Source: an uncultured Pelagibacteraceae bacterium
Lineage (GTDB): Bacteria > Pseudomonadota > Alphaproteobacteria > Pelagibacterales > Pelagibacteraceae
NCBI GenBank assembly: GCA_902559565.1
Contig: CACEIH010000001.1
Span: 1 to 42,729, forward strand
Direction of reading: 5' to 3'
DNA: 42,729 bases
The notes under the pieces are model-generated. The model saw only the letters and a list, made by a program, of their open reading frames with translations. It was not told the origin of the DNA and did no database searches. How positions within the stretch are numbered: position 1 is the stretch's first letter; each line of letters opens with the position of its first letter. The position numbers and the translations under genes are program-made. Shown in pieces: positions 1 through 7,163 of this stretch.

Positions 1-629
1 AAAGAACTGGTTTAGAAGGATCGATTATTTTGGACCATATCAAACACCCATTAATTTTTTTAGGAAAACAAATTGGAATATTGATCCCATTTTTCTTTTT
101 GATTTATCTATTAATTAAAAAAATAAAATTTAGAATAAATTTAAAAGATAAAAAATTATTATTTTTGGTATTTATAAATATACTTCCAATTATCTTAATG
201 TTTATTACTTCGGTGGTAACTGGATCAAAAATAAGAACAATGTGGATGACACCTTTTTATTTATTTTTTGGAGTATTTTTTGTTTATTTATTTCAATCTC
301 AAATTAACGTTAAAAAAGTTAATTCATTTTTATATGGGTTTTTAATTTTATTTTTCTTATCACCTATTCTGTATTCATATGAATCTATCAGTAATACGGA
401 TAAGCGAACAGATTATCCAGGAAAAGAAATTGCAGCAAAAGTGCAAATTGTTTGGGATCAGGATTTCGATAACAAGATTCAATTTGTAACTGGAAATGAG
501 TGGAATGCTGGAAATCTTTCATATCATTTAAATTCAAGACCTAAATGGGAAGGATTTACTAATGATCAAATTTTGAATAGGTCTTCACAATTTATTTGCG
601 TAGATGAAGTTTGTTTGGGAAGATACTAG
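1..629 (+). CDS. Membrane glycosyltransferase, GT39/ArnT-like, C-terminal part only
   Basis: The reading frame is open from the left edge of the window (reading R-T-G-L-E-G-S-I-I before the TTG at 30 that the ORF track uses as a start), so this is the 3' part of a longer gene. The visible piece has three hydrophobic membrane segments in its first ~120 residues and then a soluble tail of ~80 residues containing ETG/NEWNAGNLSYHL-type sequence. That layout fits the C-terminal half of polytopic lipid-linked-sugar glycosyltransferases of the PMT/ArnT (GT39) group, which transfer sugars from polyprenyl phosphate on the periplasmic side. The next gene is a GT2 enzyme of the kind that makes such polyprenyl-phosphate sugars, which supports the reading. 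The catalytic N-terminus is outside the window, so family assignment is moderate. Confidence 0.55.
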   Translation, partial: RTGLEGSIILDHIKHPLIFLGKQIGILIPFFFLIYLLIKKIKFRINLKDKKLLFLVFINILPIILMFITSVVTGSKIRTMWMTPFYLFFGVFFVYLFQSQINVKKVNSFLYGFLILFFLSPILYSYESISNTDKRTDYPGKEIAAKVQIVWDQDFDNKIQFVTGNEWNAGNLSYHLNSRPKWEGFTNDQILNRSSQFICVDEVCLGRY

Positions 630-646
630 AATAAATAACTTTATTA

Positions 647-1516
647 ATGAAAATTAAAATATTAATTCCTGTTTATAATGATTGGCAATCAGTTTCCAAA
701 TTAGTTGATGATATCGATAGTTTATCAATAGATAGAAACTTTGAAATTTCTATTATAATAGTAAACGATGCATCAAATCATGATCGCCAAGAGGAAGATA
801 AAAATTTAGAAAATATTCAATCTATAAAGATTCTTAATATGAAAATAAATCAAGGTCATTCAAGATGTATTGCAACTGGATTAAAATATATTTATGAGAA
901 AGAAGATTTTGATTATGTTATTCCAATGGATGGAGACGGTGAAGATAGACCTGAAGAAATAAAAGAATTTTTAAATCAAATTGAAAATTCAAATAATAAA
1001 GCTTTAATTGGAGTAAGAATTAAAAGGTCAGAAAGCACAATGTTTAAAATTTGCTATCAATTTCATAAATTAATTACATTAACTTTTACGGGTAAATTAA
1101 TTAAATTTGGAAATTATACATGCTTACCAAAAAAGACTGTTGAAAAATTGATTAATGAAAAAGCTACTTGGAATAGTTTTTCTGGATCTTTAACAAAGAT
1201 TGAAAAGGATTTATTGTCAGTTCCTTCAATAAGAGGGGAAAGATATTTTGGACCTTCAAAAATGAGTTTTTTCAATTTATTAAAGCATTCACTGTCAATT
1301 ATAAGTGTTTTCAAAAAAACAGTTTTAATACGTTCAGCTTTATTTATTATTTTTTATATACTTATGATAAAAAGTAATGCATCAGTAATAACTTCAATAC
1401 CATTGGTTTTATTGCTTATAATGATTTATTCAGTTTCAAGTTTAGCCTTAAGAGAAAATATGGATGAATTTGACAAAGCTTTGTTAAACATAAAAAATAT
1501 CGATACGATCAAATAA
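647..1516 (+). CDS. Glycosyltransferase family 2, polyprenyl-phosphate sugar synthase-like
   Basis: A 289-residue protein with a GT-A fold start (ILIPVYNDWQSV) and the metal-binding DxD region MDGDGED at about residues 94-100, typical of GT2 enzymes that use nucleotide-sugar donors. The C-terminal ~60 residues hold two likely membrane helices (ALFIIFYILMI and IPLVLLLIMIYSVSSLAL). This is the arrangement of dolichol/undecaprenyl-phosphate mannose- or glucose-transferases. It lies 17 bases after the GT39-like gene and 4 bases before an exported lyase-like gene, so the three probably share a transcript and act on a surface glycan. Donor sugar and acceptor cannot be read from sequence. Confidence 0.8.
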   Translation: MKIKILIPVYNDWQSVSKLVDDIDSLSIDRNFEISIIIVNDASNHDRQEEDKNLENIQSIKILNMKINQGHSRCIATGLKYIYEKEDFDYVIPMDGDGEDRPEEIKEFLNQIENSNNKALIGVRIKRSESTMFKICYQFHKLITLTFTGKLIKFGNYTCLPKKTVEKLINEKATWNSFSGSLTKIEKDLLSVPSIRGERYFGPSKMSFFNLLKHSLSIISVFKKTVLIRSALFIIFYILMIKSNASVITSIPLVLLLIMIYSVSSLALRENMDEFDKALLNIKNIDTIK

Positions 1517-1520
1517 ATAA

Positions 1521-2351
1521 ATGAATAAGTTTTTAGTATCAATACTATTTAGTTTAATAGTTTTAGTATCTACCAATTCACCCAAAGAAGTTAGTGCTAG
1601 AGAAATTACAAATATTCAATGGAATAAAAGTGTAGCTAAAGGTAAAAAACTTAAAAAATTTAGAGAAACTGTAACTTCACCAGCTTTAGGAAAAAAAGCA
1701 TGGAAGATTACTTTATTACCTGGGGATTGTGGAAGAGATAAAGAAGGTGATTACTCTGATTGTAAAAACAATGGTAGAGATGCTGTTGTAGGTCATGGTG
1801 GAGGAGACCGGGCTCGAAGTGAATATTCTTCAGACAAAAGATACACTGGAGAAAAATGGATATCAGTAAGTATTTATCTACCCAATGATTTTAAATCTGT
1901 CGAGCCAGTTAGTACTTCCCTTTTTCAGATTTATGAATGGGGAAAAACAAATCAACAAAGACATCCAAGAATGATGTTGAGAGTAAAGAATGGAGTTTTA
2001 GAACCAAGATATTTCCCTGTTAATGGACGTGATGTTTCAGGAAAAATAAACAAACATCTATTTATTGATGATATGAGAAATAAGTGGACAACAATTATTT
2101 TTCATACAAAAATGGGCAAAGCACCTGGGGAAGGATTTTCAAAAATGTATGTAAACAATATTCTTTACAATGAATATAATGGAAGAACCGGCTATGGGGG
2201 TCAATTTTTTAATAAATTTGGAATTTATCATAGCTGGATTTCTAGATGGAATGACGCAATAAATGGAGAATATCCAACCCAAGTTGTTTATTATGACAAT
2301 TTATTTAGAACAAATAAAAAAGAAAAACTTTTGAAATTAATTCAAAATTAA
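1521..2351 (+). CDS. Exported polysaccharide lyase-like protein (PF14099 type), copy 1
   Basis: A 276-residue protein with an N-terminal signal peptide (MNKFLVSILFSLIVLVSTNS, cleavage probably near VSAREI). The mature part resembles heparin-lyase-I-like beta-sandwich proteins. It has a charged GGDRARSEYSS strand (residues ~93-103), a WISVSIYLP strand, a SLFQIYEWG strand, a KWTTIIFHTK strand and a late FGIYHSWISRW / VVYYDNLF strand pair. It belongs to a set of three paralogues in this region (with the genes at 2351 and 5110). Its stop TAA overlaps the next ATG by one base (TAATG), so the first two are translationally coupled. The fold would act in the periplasm or outside the cell, cutting or remodelling an acidic polysaccharide. 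Lyase activity is family inference only, because I cannot name catalytic residues. Confidence 0.62.
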   Translation: MNKFLVSILFSLIVLVSTNSPKEVSAREITNIQWNKSVAKGKKLKKFRETVTSPALGKKAWKITLLPGDCGRDKEGDYSDCKNNGRDAVVGHGGGDRARSEYSSDKRYTGEKWISVSIYLPNDFKSVEPVSTSLFQIYEWGKTNQQRHPRMMLRVKNGVLEPRYFPVNGRDVSGKINKHLFIDDMRNKWTTIIFHTKMGKAPGEGFSKMYVNNILYNEYNGRTGYGGQFFNKFGIYHSWISRWNDAINGEYPTQVVYYDNLFRTNKKEKLLKLIQN

Positions 2352-3298
2352 TGAAAAAAATATTGATTTTTTCTGTATCTTTACTTTTAAGTTTTTCAAG
2401 CTTTGCTCTTTCAAACACATTAACAATTAAAAAGAATAGAGTAATAAAAACACAAGGAGATGTTTTTTATAAATGGCCTCATAAATGGAAGTTCAGCTAT
2501 TTGATGGAACATTGGAAGCCTTATGCTATTCAAGAGACAACTGAAAATGTAAGATATGGTAAAACTGCTTTAAGATTTGAATTAAGGTCTGGTAGTTGTG
2601 GCAAAACCTCTGGATCTGACGATTGTAAAAATGGTCCATATGGGTCTGAAAGATATGAATTGCTCCCAAATAATAATGAAAGAGACATAAGTTTTAATGG
2701 AAATGTTTGGCATACTATTTCGTGGTATATAGAAAAATTTCATACTCCATTGGAAGGACATAATTCAATTTGGCAACTTCATAATGATGGTGATTGGGCT
2801 CCTATGTTTAATACTGATTTAACATTTGATGGTCTTTATTGGCAAAGACGAACAGCTTGCAACGTTCCTGAAATTTACAAAAAATACAATGCTAAAGGAA
2901 ATGATGGTTGCACAATTAAGTGGAAAGAAAATGCTAATGTTAAAATTATGGATAGAAAAGATCTATTTGATAGATGGAATGATGTAATAATGAATGTTAA
3001 TTATACAGCTAAAGATGATGGTTATTTAAAGTTGTGGATTAATGGAAATCTAGTTTACCATTATCAAGGACCTATTAAACCGCCCAACAAAGGAAAAGGG
3101 TGGAGTAATAATTCAACAATGCAATTTGGAATATATAGAACAGCAGATGATGGTGTTCATCTCCATACTCAAATAAATTATTATGATGAAATCAGATATG
3201 CCAAAAAAAAATGCTCGAAACTTAAATTAGAAGAGCTAGGTTATGATTGTAAAAAACTTGAAAGCCAGAAAATAGAAGTCGATACTTTATTTAATTAA
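2351..3298 (+). CDS. Exported polysaccharide lyase-like protein (PF14099 type), copy 2
   Basis: A 315-residue protein with signal peptide MKKILIFSVSLLLSFSSFALS. The mature protein has the same strand order as its upstream neighbour: a GSERYEL arginine/glutamate strand, VWHTISWYIEKF, NSIWQLHNDGD (histidine-bearing), DRWNDVIMNVNYT, YLKLWINGNLVYHY, then MQFGIYR...YYDEIRYA. FGIYR and YYDE are the clearest shared marks with copies 1 and 3. Cysteines (SGSCGKTSGSDDC and later CNV...GC, CSKLKL...GYDC) could form periplasmic disulfides. The start overlaps the stop of copy 1 by one base. The 3' end overlaps the convergent umuC end by four bases. Family call is from motif likeness; substrate unknown. 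Confidence 0.65.
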   Translation: MKKILIFSVSLLLSFSSFALSNTLTIKKNRVIKTQGDVFYKWPHKWKFSYLMEHWKPYAIQETTENVRYGKTALRFELRSGSCGKTSGSDDCKNGPYGSERYELLPNNNERDISFNGNVWHTISWYIEKFHTPLEGHNSIWQLHNDGDWAPMFNTDLTFDGLYWQRRTACNVPEIYKKYNAKGNDGCTIKWKENANVKIMDRKDLFDRWNDVIMNVNYTAKDDGYLKLWINGNLVYHYQGPIKPPNKGKGWSNNSTMQFGIYRTADDGVHLHTQINYYDEIRYAKKKCSKLKLEELGYDCKKLESQKIEVDTLFN

Positions 3299-4575
3299 TT
3301 AACTTTAATTGTTGGCAAAGAATAAAAATCAGCGGTATCTATTTTAGAAGAGTATTGCCTTCTCATATTCCATTTTTTATGAACACCAGCACTTGCAAGA
3401 CTTAATGTGGATCTTCCATATCTATAATTAGTATTATCAATTGATCTCATTAAACTTTTTATTTTTTCATCTTTTTCAGATGAAAATAAATTTTTTCTTC
3501 CATCATCGTTGCTCAATCCTGTAAGCATAACACCAGCTTTTTGATATTGATAACCATTTTTAAAAATTTTTTCTAAAATAGAAACTGCAGTCTTAACAGT
3601 TTCAATACTATTGTTTGTTGCAATAGGAAAATCAATTGTTTTTGCATTTGAATAATAACCAAAGTTCCTTTGAAAAGGACTTGTTCTAACAAAAACAGTA
3701 ACTGCTTTTGCAACTAAAGACTCTGATCTGATTTTTTCAGATGCATTTAAACAATAGCTTGCAACTGCTTCTTTCAATTCTTGAAACTTTTCAATTCTCT
3801 TTCCAAATGATCTTGAGACAACACAACTTTTTCTTTTTGTTTGTGTAGTTTCTAAATTAATACAGGGAATACCTCTGAGTTCCATCGCAGTTCTTGAGCT
3901 TAAAACATTGGAACACTTTTTAATCCAAGTATTAGATTTATTTTTAAGTTGCTTTGCATTATAAATTCCATTTTTTTGATAAAATTTTGTAAGCTGTCTA
4001 CCCACACCCCATACATCATTTATTTCAACTTTTTCTAAAATAGGATCTAAATTTTCTATATCAATCAAACTCACAACACCAGATTGTTTTTTCTTTGCGA
4101 TATGATTTGCAACTTTGCTTAAAGTTTTAGTTTTAGCAATACCGATACTTGTTGGTATTCCAGTCCATTGCAAAACTGTTTCTCTAATTTCTCTTCCAAC
4201 TTTTTCAACCTCAGAATCTGGAAAATTCGATAAATCTATAAATGCCTCATCAATTGAATACACTTCTATTGCTTCGTTAAATCTTTTAAGAGTTCTCATT
4301 ACTCTTCTAGATAGATCTCCGTATAAAGAATAATTTGATGAAAAAACTTCAACTTTATTTTTAACAATAATATCTTTAGCTTTAAAATAAGGTTCACCCA
4401 TTTTAATTCCTAACGCTTTTGCTTCATTGGATCTAGAAATGATACAACCATCATTATTAGATAAAACTACAACAGGTTTTTTTCTTATTCTTGGATTAAA
4501 TAATCTTTCACAAGAAACATAGAAAGAATTACAATCAACTAAGGCTAGTTTTCTAGTACGTTGAATGGATGACAT
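3295..4575 (-). CDS. umuC: DNA polymerase V catalytic subunit UmuC (Y-family)
   Basis: A 426-residue Y-family translesion polymerase. The first catalytic motif is ALVDCNSFYVSCERLFNP (Asp14) and the second is VYSIDEAFIDLS (Asp109, Glu110). The helix-hairpin-helix region (EINDVWGVGRQL) and a little-finger domain follow, at the usual UmuC length. With UmuD' it would form Pol V and copy past damaged bases during the SOS response. The start overlaps the end of umuD by 23 bases, so the pair is one transcription unit driven from the SOS promoter upstream of umuD. The gene runs opposite to the lyase-like genes on both sides. Confidence 0.95.
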   Translation of the reverse strand: MSSIQRTRKLALVDCNSFYVSCERLFNPRIRKKPVVVLSNNDGCIISRSNEAKALGIKMGEPYFKAKDIIVKNKVEVFSSNYSLYGDLSRRVMRTLKRFNEAIEVYSIDEAFIDLSNFPDSEVEKVGREIRETVLQWTGIPTSIGIAKTKTLSKVANHIAKKKQSGVVSLIDIENLDPILEKVEINDVWGVGRQLTKFYQKNGIYNAKQLKNKSNTWIKKCSNVLSSRTAMELRGIPCINLETTQTKRKSCVVSRSFGKRIEKFQELKEAVASYCLNASEKIRSESLVAKAVTVFVRTSPFQRNFGYYSNAKTIDFPIATNNSIETVKTAVSILEKIFKNGYQYQKAGVMLTGLSNDDGRKNLFSSEKDEKIKSLMRSIDNTNYRYGRSTLSLASAGVHKKWNMRRQYSSKIDTADFYSLPTIKVN

Positions 4576-4948
4576 AAGTTACAACCCCCCAAATAAAAAC
4601 ATCTTCTTCTTCATTGATTAAAATTCTATTAGAAAAGTCTTTAGAGCCAGAAGTTAGAAATTTTTTATCTCTTTCTTGGACTAAAGTTTTAACAACAAGT
4701 TCATCATGAACATTTGCAATAACTGTTGAAAAGTTTTTTGGTTTTAAACTTTTATCAACAACTAATAAATCTCCATCATTAATTCCAACATCGATCATCG
4801 ATTTTCCCTGAACTCGGATAATGAAAGTTGCTGGAACATTTTTGATTAAATGCATGTTTAGATCGATATCTTCTTCGATGTAATCGGTTGCAGGTGAGGG
4901 AAAACCAGCGCCAGCTTTATGTAGATAATAAGGGACAGTTAATTTCAT
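4553..4948 (-). CDS. umuD: UmuD, self-cleaving SOS mutagenesis protein (S24 peptidase)
   Basis: A 131-residue protein of the LexA/UmuD S24 family. The autocleavage context AGFPSPATDY matches CGFPSPAADY of E. coli UmuD, with cleavage predicted between Ala14 and Gly15. The nucleophile is Ser50 in GKSMIDVGINDGD and the general-base lysine is Lys87 in ELVVKTL. The 37-residue spacing equals that of Ser60/Lys97 in E. coli. RecA filaments would trigger cleavage to UmuD', which then joins UmuC. The N-terminal arm is about ten residues shorter than in E. coli. The ATG directly abuts the SOS operator, with no Shine-Dalgarno between them, so the transcript may be nearly leaderless. Confidence 0.95.
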   Translation of the reverse strand: MKLTVPYYLHKAGAGFPSPATDYIEEDIDLNMHLIKNVPATFIIRVQGKSMIDVGINDGDLLVVDKSLKPKNFSTVIANVHDELVVKTLVQERDKKFLTSGSKDFSNRILINEEEDVFIWGVVTYVIHSTY

Positions 4949-4963
4949 GTTCTTGTTTTGTTC
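4949..4963 (-). promoter_or_regulatory. LexA (SOS) box of umuDC
   Basis: The plus strand reads GTTCTTGTTTTGTTC, an exact GTTC-N7-GTTC, which is the known alphaproteobacterial LexA operator. It touches the umuD start codon and lies just downstream of a likely -10 element, where a bound LexA would block transcription start. Assignment rests on exact motif match plus the SOS gene it precedes. Confidence 0.85.
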
Positions 4964-4966
4964 TAA

Positions 4967-4995
4967 TTTATAGCGTATTTATACAATGCACGCAA
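4967..4995 (-). promoter_or_regulatory. Predicted umuDC promoter
   Basis: On the minus strand TTGCGT (-35) is followed after 17 bases by TATAAA (-10), giving a transcription start inside the adjacent SOS box. The -10 matches the sigma-70 consensus at five of six positions and the -35 at three. Spacing is ideal. This is pattern-based only. Confidence 0.5.
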
Positions 4996-5019
4996 GAGGT
5001 TGTATTTTGAGTCCGTAAT

Positions 5020-5040
5020 TGAATCAAAAGTGAATCAAAA
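5020..5040. repeat. Tandem 10-bp repeat in the umuD / lyase gap
   Basis: TGAATCAAAA occurs twice, one base apart (TGAATCAAAAGTGAATCAAAA), between the SOS promoter of umuDC and the divergent lyase-like gene. It could be an activator or repressor site for the plus-strand gene; no known regulator is recognised. Confidence 0.35.
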
Positions 5041-5109
5041 CGTGAACATCAAAACTACATTTTGTATGCTTGTGGATAACTTCAACCAAGGATAGTTTGA
5101 TTAAACTCA

Positions 5110-5853
5110 ATGAAAATTTTTTTAATTATATTCTGCTTCAGTTTTTTTTGCTTTCTAAATGTGAATGCAGATGAATGGAAAGTTAAAAATAAATGGAAAA
5201 TTTCTTGTGGGATAGTTGATAAAGAATCTTTAGTGGTAAATGGAAAACCAAAAACTAGATATAATAAAAGTGAATTCAAATTAGAGAGTGTTATTTTCAA
5301 ATTAGATAAAGGGGACGTTGGCAGTTGTCCAACTGACAAAAAACCAGCTTATAAATTTGATTATTCTGGAAGACAAGAAATTACTCATAGATTACCATTT
5401 GGTAAAACTATATTTGAAACAGATATTTATATTGAGGGAGCACCACAATATAGATCAACAGTTTTTCAAATACATGATGGAAGAAACAAAGGTGCCCCAC
5501 CTAGTTGGATTGGCATTGGTATGGACTGGAAACTTAAATACAAATTTCCAAAAGGAGAATGTTCACCAGAAAAATGTAAAAAGATAAAAACTGCTTACTT
5601 AAAACCTGGAAAGAAAAATAGATTTAAAGCAAGCATTGATTATCAAAAAAAATCAAAATCATTAACTGTTTTTTATTATCTAAATAATGAGATGATAGCT
5701 AAACATGTAGACGTACCTTTGTCTAAAAAAAAAACAGATGGGCCTTACGGACCGAGCAAACCCTACATTAAAATTGGTATTTACAGAATTGGAGAAACAG
5801 GTACAACGAGTTTTGCTTACAATAATCTTATAATAAAAAATAAAAAAAAATGA
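5110..5853 (+). CDS. Exported polysaccharide lyase-like protein (PF14099 type), copy 3
   Basis: A 247-residue protein with signal peptide MKIFLIIFCFSFFCFLNVNA (cleavage near NADEW). It is the shortest of the three lyase-like paralogues. Shared marks are the SGRQEITHRLPF strand, the STVFQIHDGRNKG strand (compare SIWQLHNDGD in copy 2), a lysine-rich middle, and the closing IKIGIYRIGE...AYNNLII strand pair. A Cys pair (GECSPEKCKK) sits mid-protein. It is separated from copies 1 and 2 by umuDC and must have its own promoter in the 161-base divergent gap. A beta-sandwich polysaccharide-binding or lyase role in the periplasm or outside the cell is likely; substrate unknown. Confidence 0.55.
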   Translation: MKIFLIIFCFSFFCFLNVNADEWKVKNKWKISCGIVDKESLVVNGKPKTRYNKSEFKLESVIFKLDKGDVGSCPTDKKPAYKFDYSGRQEITHRLPFGKTIFETDIYIEGAPQYRSTVFQIHDGRNKGAPPSWIGIGMDWKLKYKFPKGECSPEKCKKIKTAYLKPGKKNRFKASIDYQKKSKSLTVFYYLNNEMIAKHVDVPLSKKKTDGPYGPSKPYIKIGIYRIGETGTTSFAYNNLIIKNKKK

Positions 5854-5874
5854 CAATAAAATAACGGAGAAAAT

Positions 5875-6237
5875 ATGAAAAAACTTACATGTCATTGTGG
5901 TGCTGTAGAAGCAGAAATTAATTTAGATGGAGATTTAGCTAAAGTAATAAAATGTAATTGTTCTATTTGCAAAAGAAAAGGAGCAATCATGTCGATGGTA
6001 AAAAATGAAGATTTTAAAATTACTAAAGGTGAAGATAAATTAAAACTTTATCAATTTCATTCGAAAGTAGCTAAACATTACTTTTGTTCTGAGTGTGGAA
6101 TTTACACTCATCATAATCCGAGGATCAATCCAGCAATGACAGGATTTAATGTTGGATGTATTGATGAAATAGATACTTTTAAATTAAACGAAGTTCCTAT
6201 AAATGATGGTAAAAACCATCCGTTAGATAAAAAATAA
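5875..6237 (+). CDS. GFA-family zinc protein (glutathione-dependent formaldehyde-activating enzyme-like)
   Basis: A 120-residue protein with the cysteine pattern of the GFA/Mss4-like fold. The motifs are LTCHCGAVEAEI at residues 3-14, KCNCSICKRKGA at ~27-38 and YFCSECGIYTHH at ~64-75. Together these supply the CxC, CxxC and CxxC sets that bind zinc. The family includes glutathione-dependent formaldehyde-activating enzymes and many members of unknown reaction; CENP-V is a eukaryotic relative. ACGGAGAAAAT before the ATG is a clear ribosome site. It precedes the kinase gene by five bases. No glutathione or formaldehyde gene lies next to it, so the specific reaction remains open. Confidence 0.85.
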   Translation: MKKLTCHCGAVEAEINLDGDLAKVIKCNCSICKRKGAIMSMVKNEDFKITKGEDKLKLYQFHSKVAKHYFCSECGIYTHHNPRINPAMTGFNVGCIDEIDTFKLNEVPINDGKNHPLDKK

Positions 6238-6242
6238 TTTTC

Positions 6243-7163
6243 ATGCAACAATTTAGTTTATGTTTTGGTAAAGTAAAAAAAGATTGTTTAAAGTTTATTA
6301 AATCTCAAGAAACAAAAGCAGACAAATTCAAGAATAAAGAGAGAATGATAAAATCCTTTTTAATTCCATTATGTTTTTGGATAAGTAAAAAAGCTGATAA
6401 AAAAAAGCCATATTTTGTGGGTTTAGCAGGTGGCCAGGGTACCGGTAAAACAACGATAAGTTCTTTAATAAGAATTATTTTAACTAAATATTTTAAATTA
6501 AATGTTTTTAGAATTTCAATAGATGACTTTTACAAAACAAGAAAAGAGCGAATGAATTTATCAAAAAGAGTTCATCCTATGCTTTTAACTAGAGGCGTAC
6601 CTGGAACACATGATATTAATGTGATGTTAAGTTTTTTTAAAAAAGTAAAAAGTAAAAAATTTAAAAAACTTAAACTTCCGACTTTTAACAAAGCTATTGA
6701 TGACAGGTTTAATAAAAAAAAATGGTATGATTTAAAAAAGAGACCAGATGTAATTATTTTTGAAGGATGGTGTGTTGGTGCAAAATCAGAAAAAAATAAT
6801 ACTTTAAAGAAAACAATTAATTCATTGGAAAAGGCAAAAGACCAAAAACAGATTTGGAGAAAATATGTTAATCATCAATTAAAATCAAAGTACAAAAGAT
6901 TATATTCACAATTAAATTGTTTAGTCTATCTAAAAGCGAAAAATTTTAGTTTGTTACAGAAATGGAGATTAAAACAAGAAAGAAAACTTTGGGTTAAAAG
7001 TAAAGTGAAATCAAAAATAATGAGTAGAGGAGATGTATTAAATTTTATGCAAACTTATCAAAGAATAACTCAAAATATGTTTAAATATATGCCCAAGTAT
7101 GCTTCAATTATTTTAAATTTAAACACTAACCATCAAATTAAATCTGCGGTATATAAAAAGTAA
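6243..7163 (+). CDS. P-loop kinase, D-glycerate 3-kinase-like
   Basis: A 306-residue protein with Walker A GGQGTGKTT at residues 63-71 and the following FRISIDDFYKT strand. Next come the HPMLLTRGVPGTHD loop, the KRPDVIIFEGWCVGA strand and a C-terminal MMxxGD-like segment (MSRGDVLNFMQTYQRITQNM). These marks match the plant/yeast GLYK-Tda10 group, ATP-dependent kinases related to uridine and pantothenate kinases. GLYK makes 3-phosphoglycerate from D-glycerate, a step that would let glyoxylate-derived carbon enter central metabolism. The middle insertion (residues ~190-225) is lysine-rich. Its stop overlaps the ATG of tolC by one base. Substrate is inferred from family resemblance, not tested. 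Confidence 0.75.
   Translation: MQQFSLCFGKVKKDCLKFIKSQETKADKFKNKERMIKSFLIPLCFWISKKADKKKPYFVGLAGGQGTGKTTISSLIRIILTKYFKLNVFRISIDDFYKTRKERMNLSKRVHPMLLTRGVPGTHDINVMLSFFKKVKSKKFKKLKLPTFNKAIDDRFNKKKWYDLKKRPDVIIFEGWCVGAKSEKNNTLKKTINSLEKAKDQKQIWRKYVNHQLKSKYKRLYSQLNCLVYLKAKNFSLLQKWRLKQERKLWVKSKVKSKIMSRGDVLNFMQTYQRITQNMFKYMPKYASIILNLNTNHQIKSAVYKK

Noticed and set aside
30-32. TTG at 30 as the start of the first gene
   Set aside because: The frame is open back to the window edge and the protein lacks the N-terminal catalytic part of its family.
5071-5079. DnaA box as evidence of a replication origin
   Set aside because: A single perfect box, with no cluster, no AT-rich unwinding element with 13-mers and no origin-linked genes nearby.
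5082-5339. Minus-strand 85-residue ORF
   Set aside because: Antisense shadow of the third lyase-like gene, with low-complexity hydrophobic translation and no family likeness.
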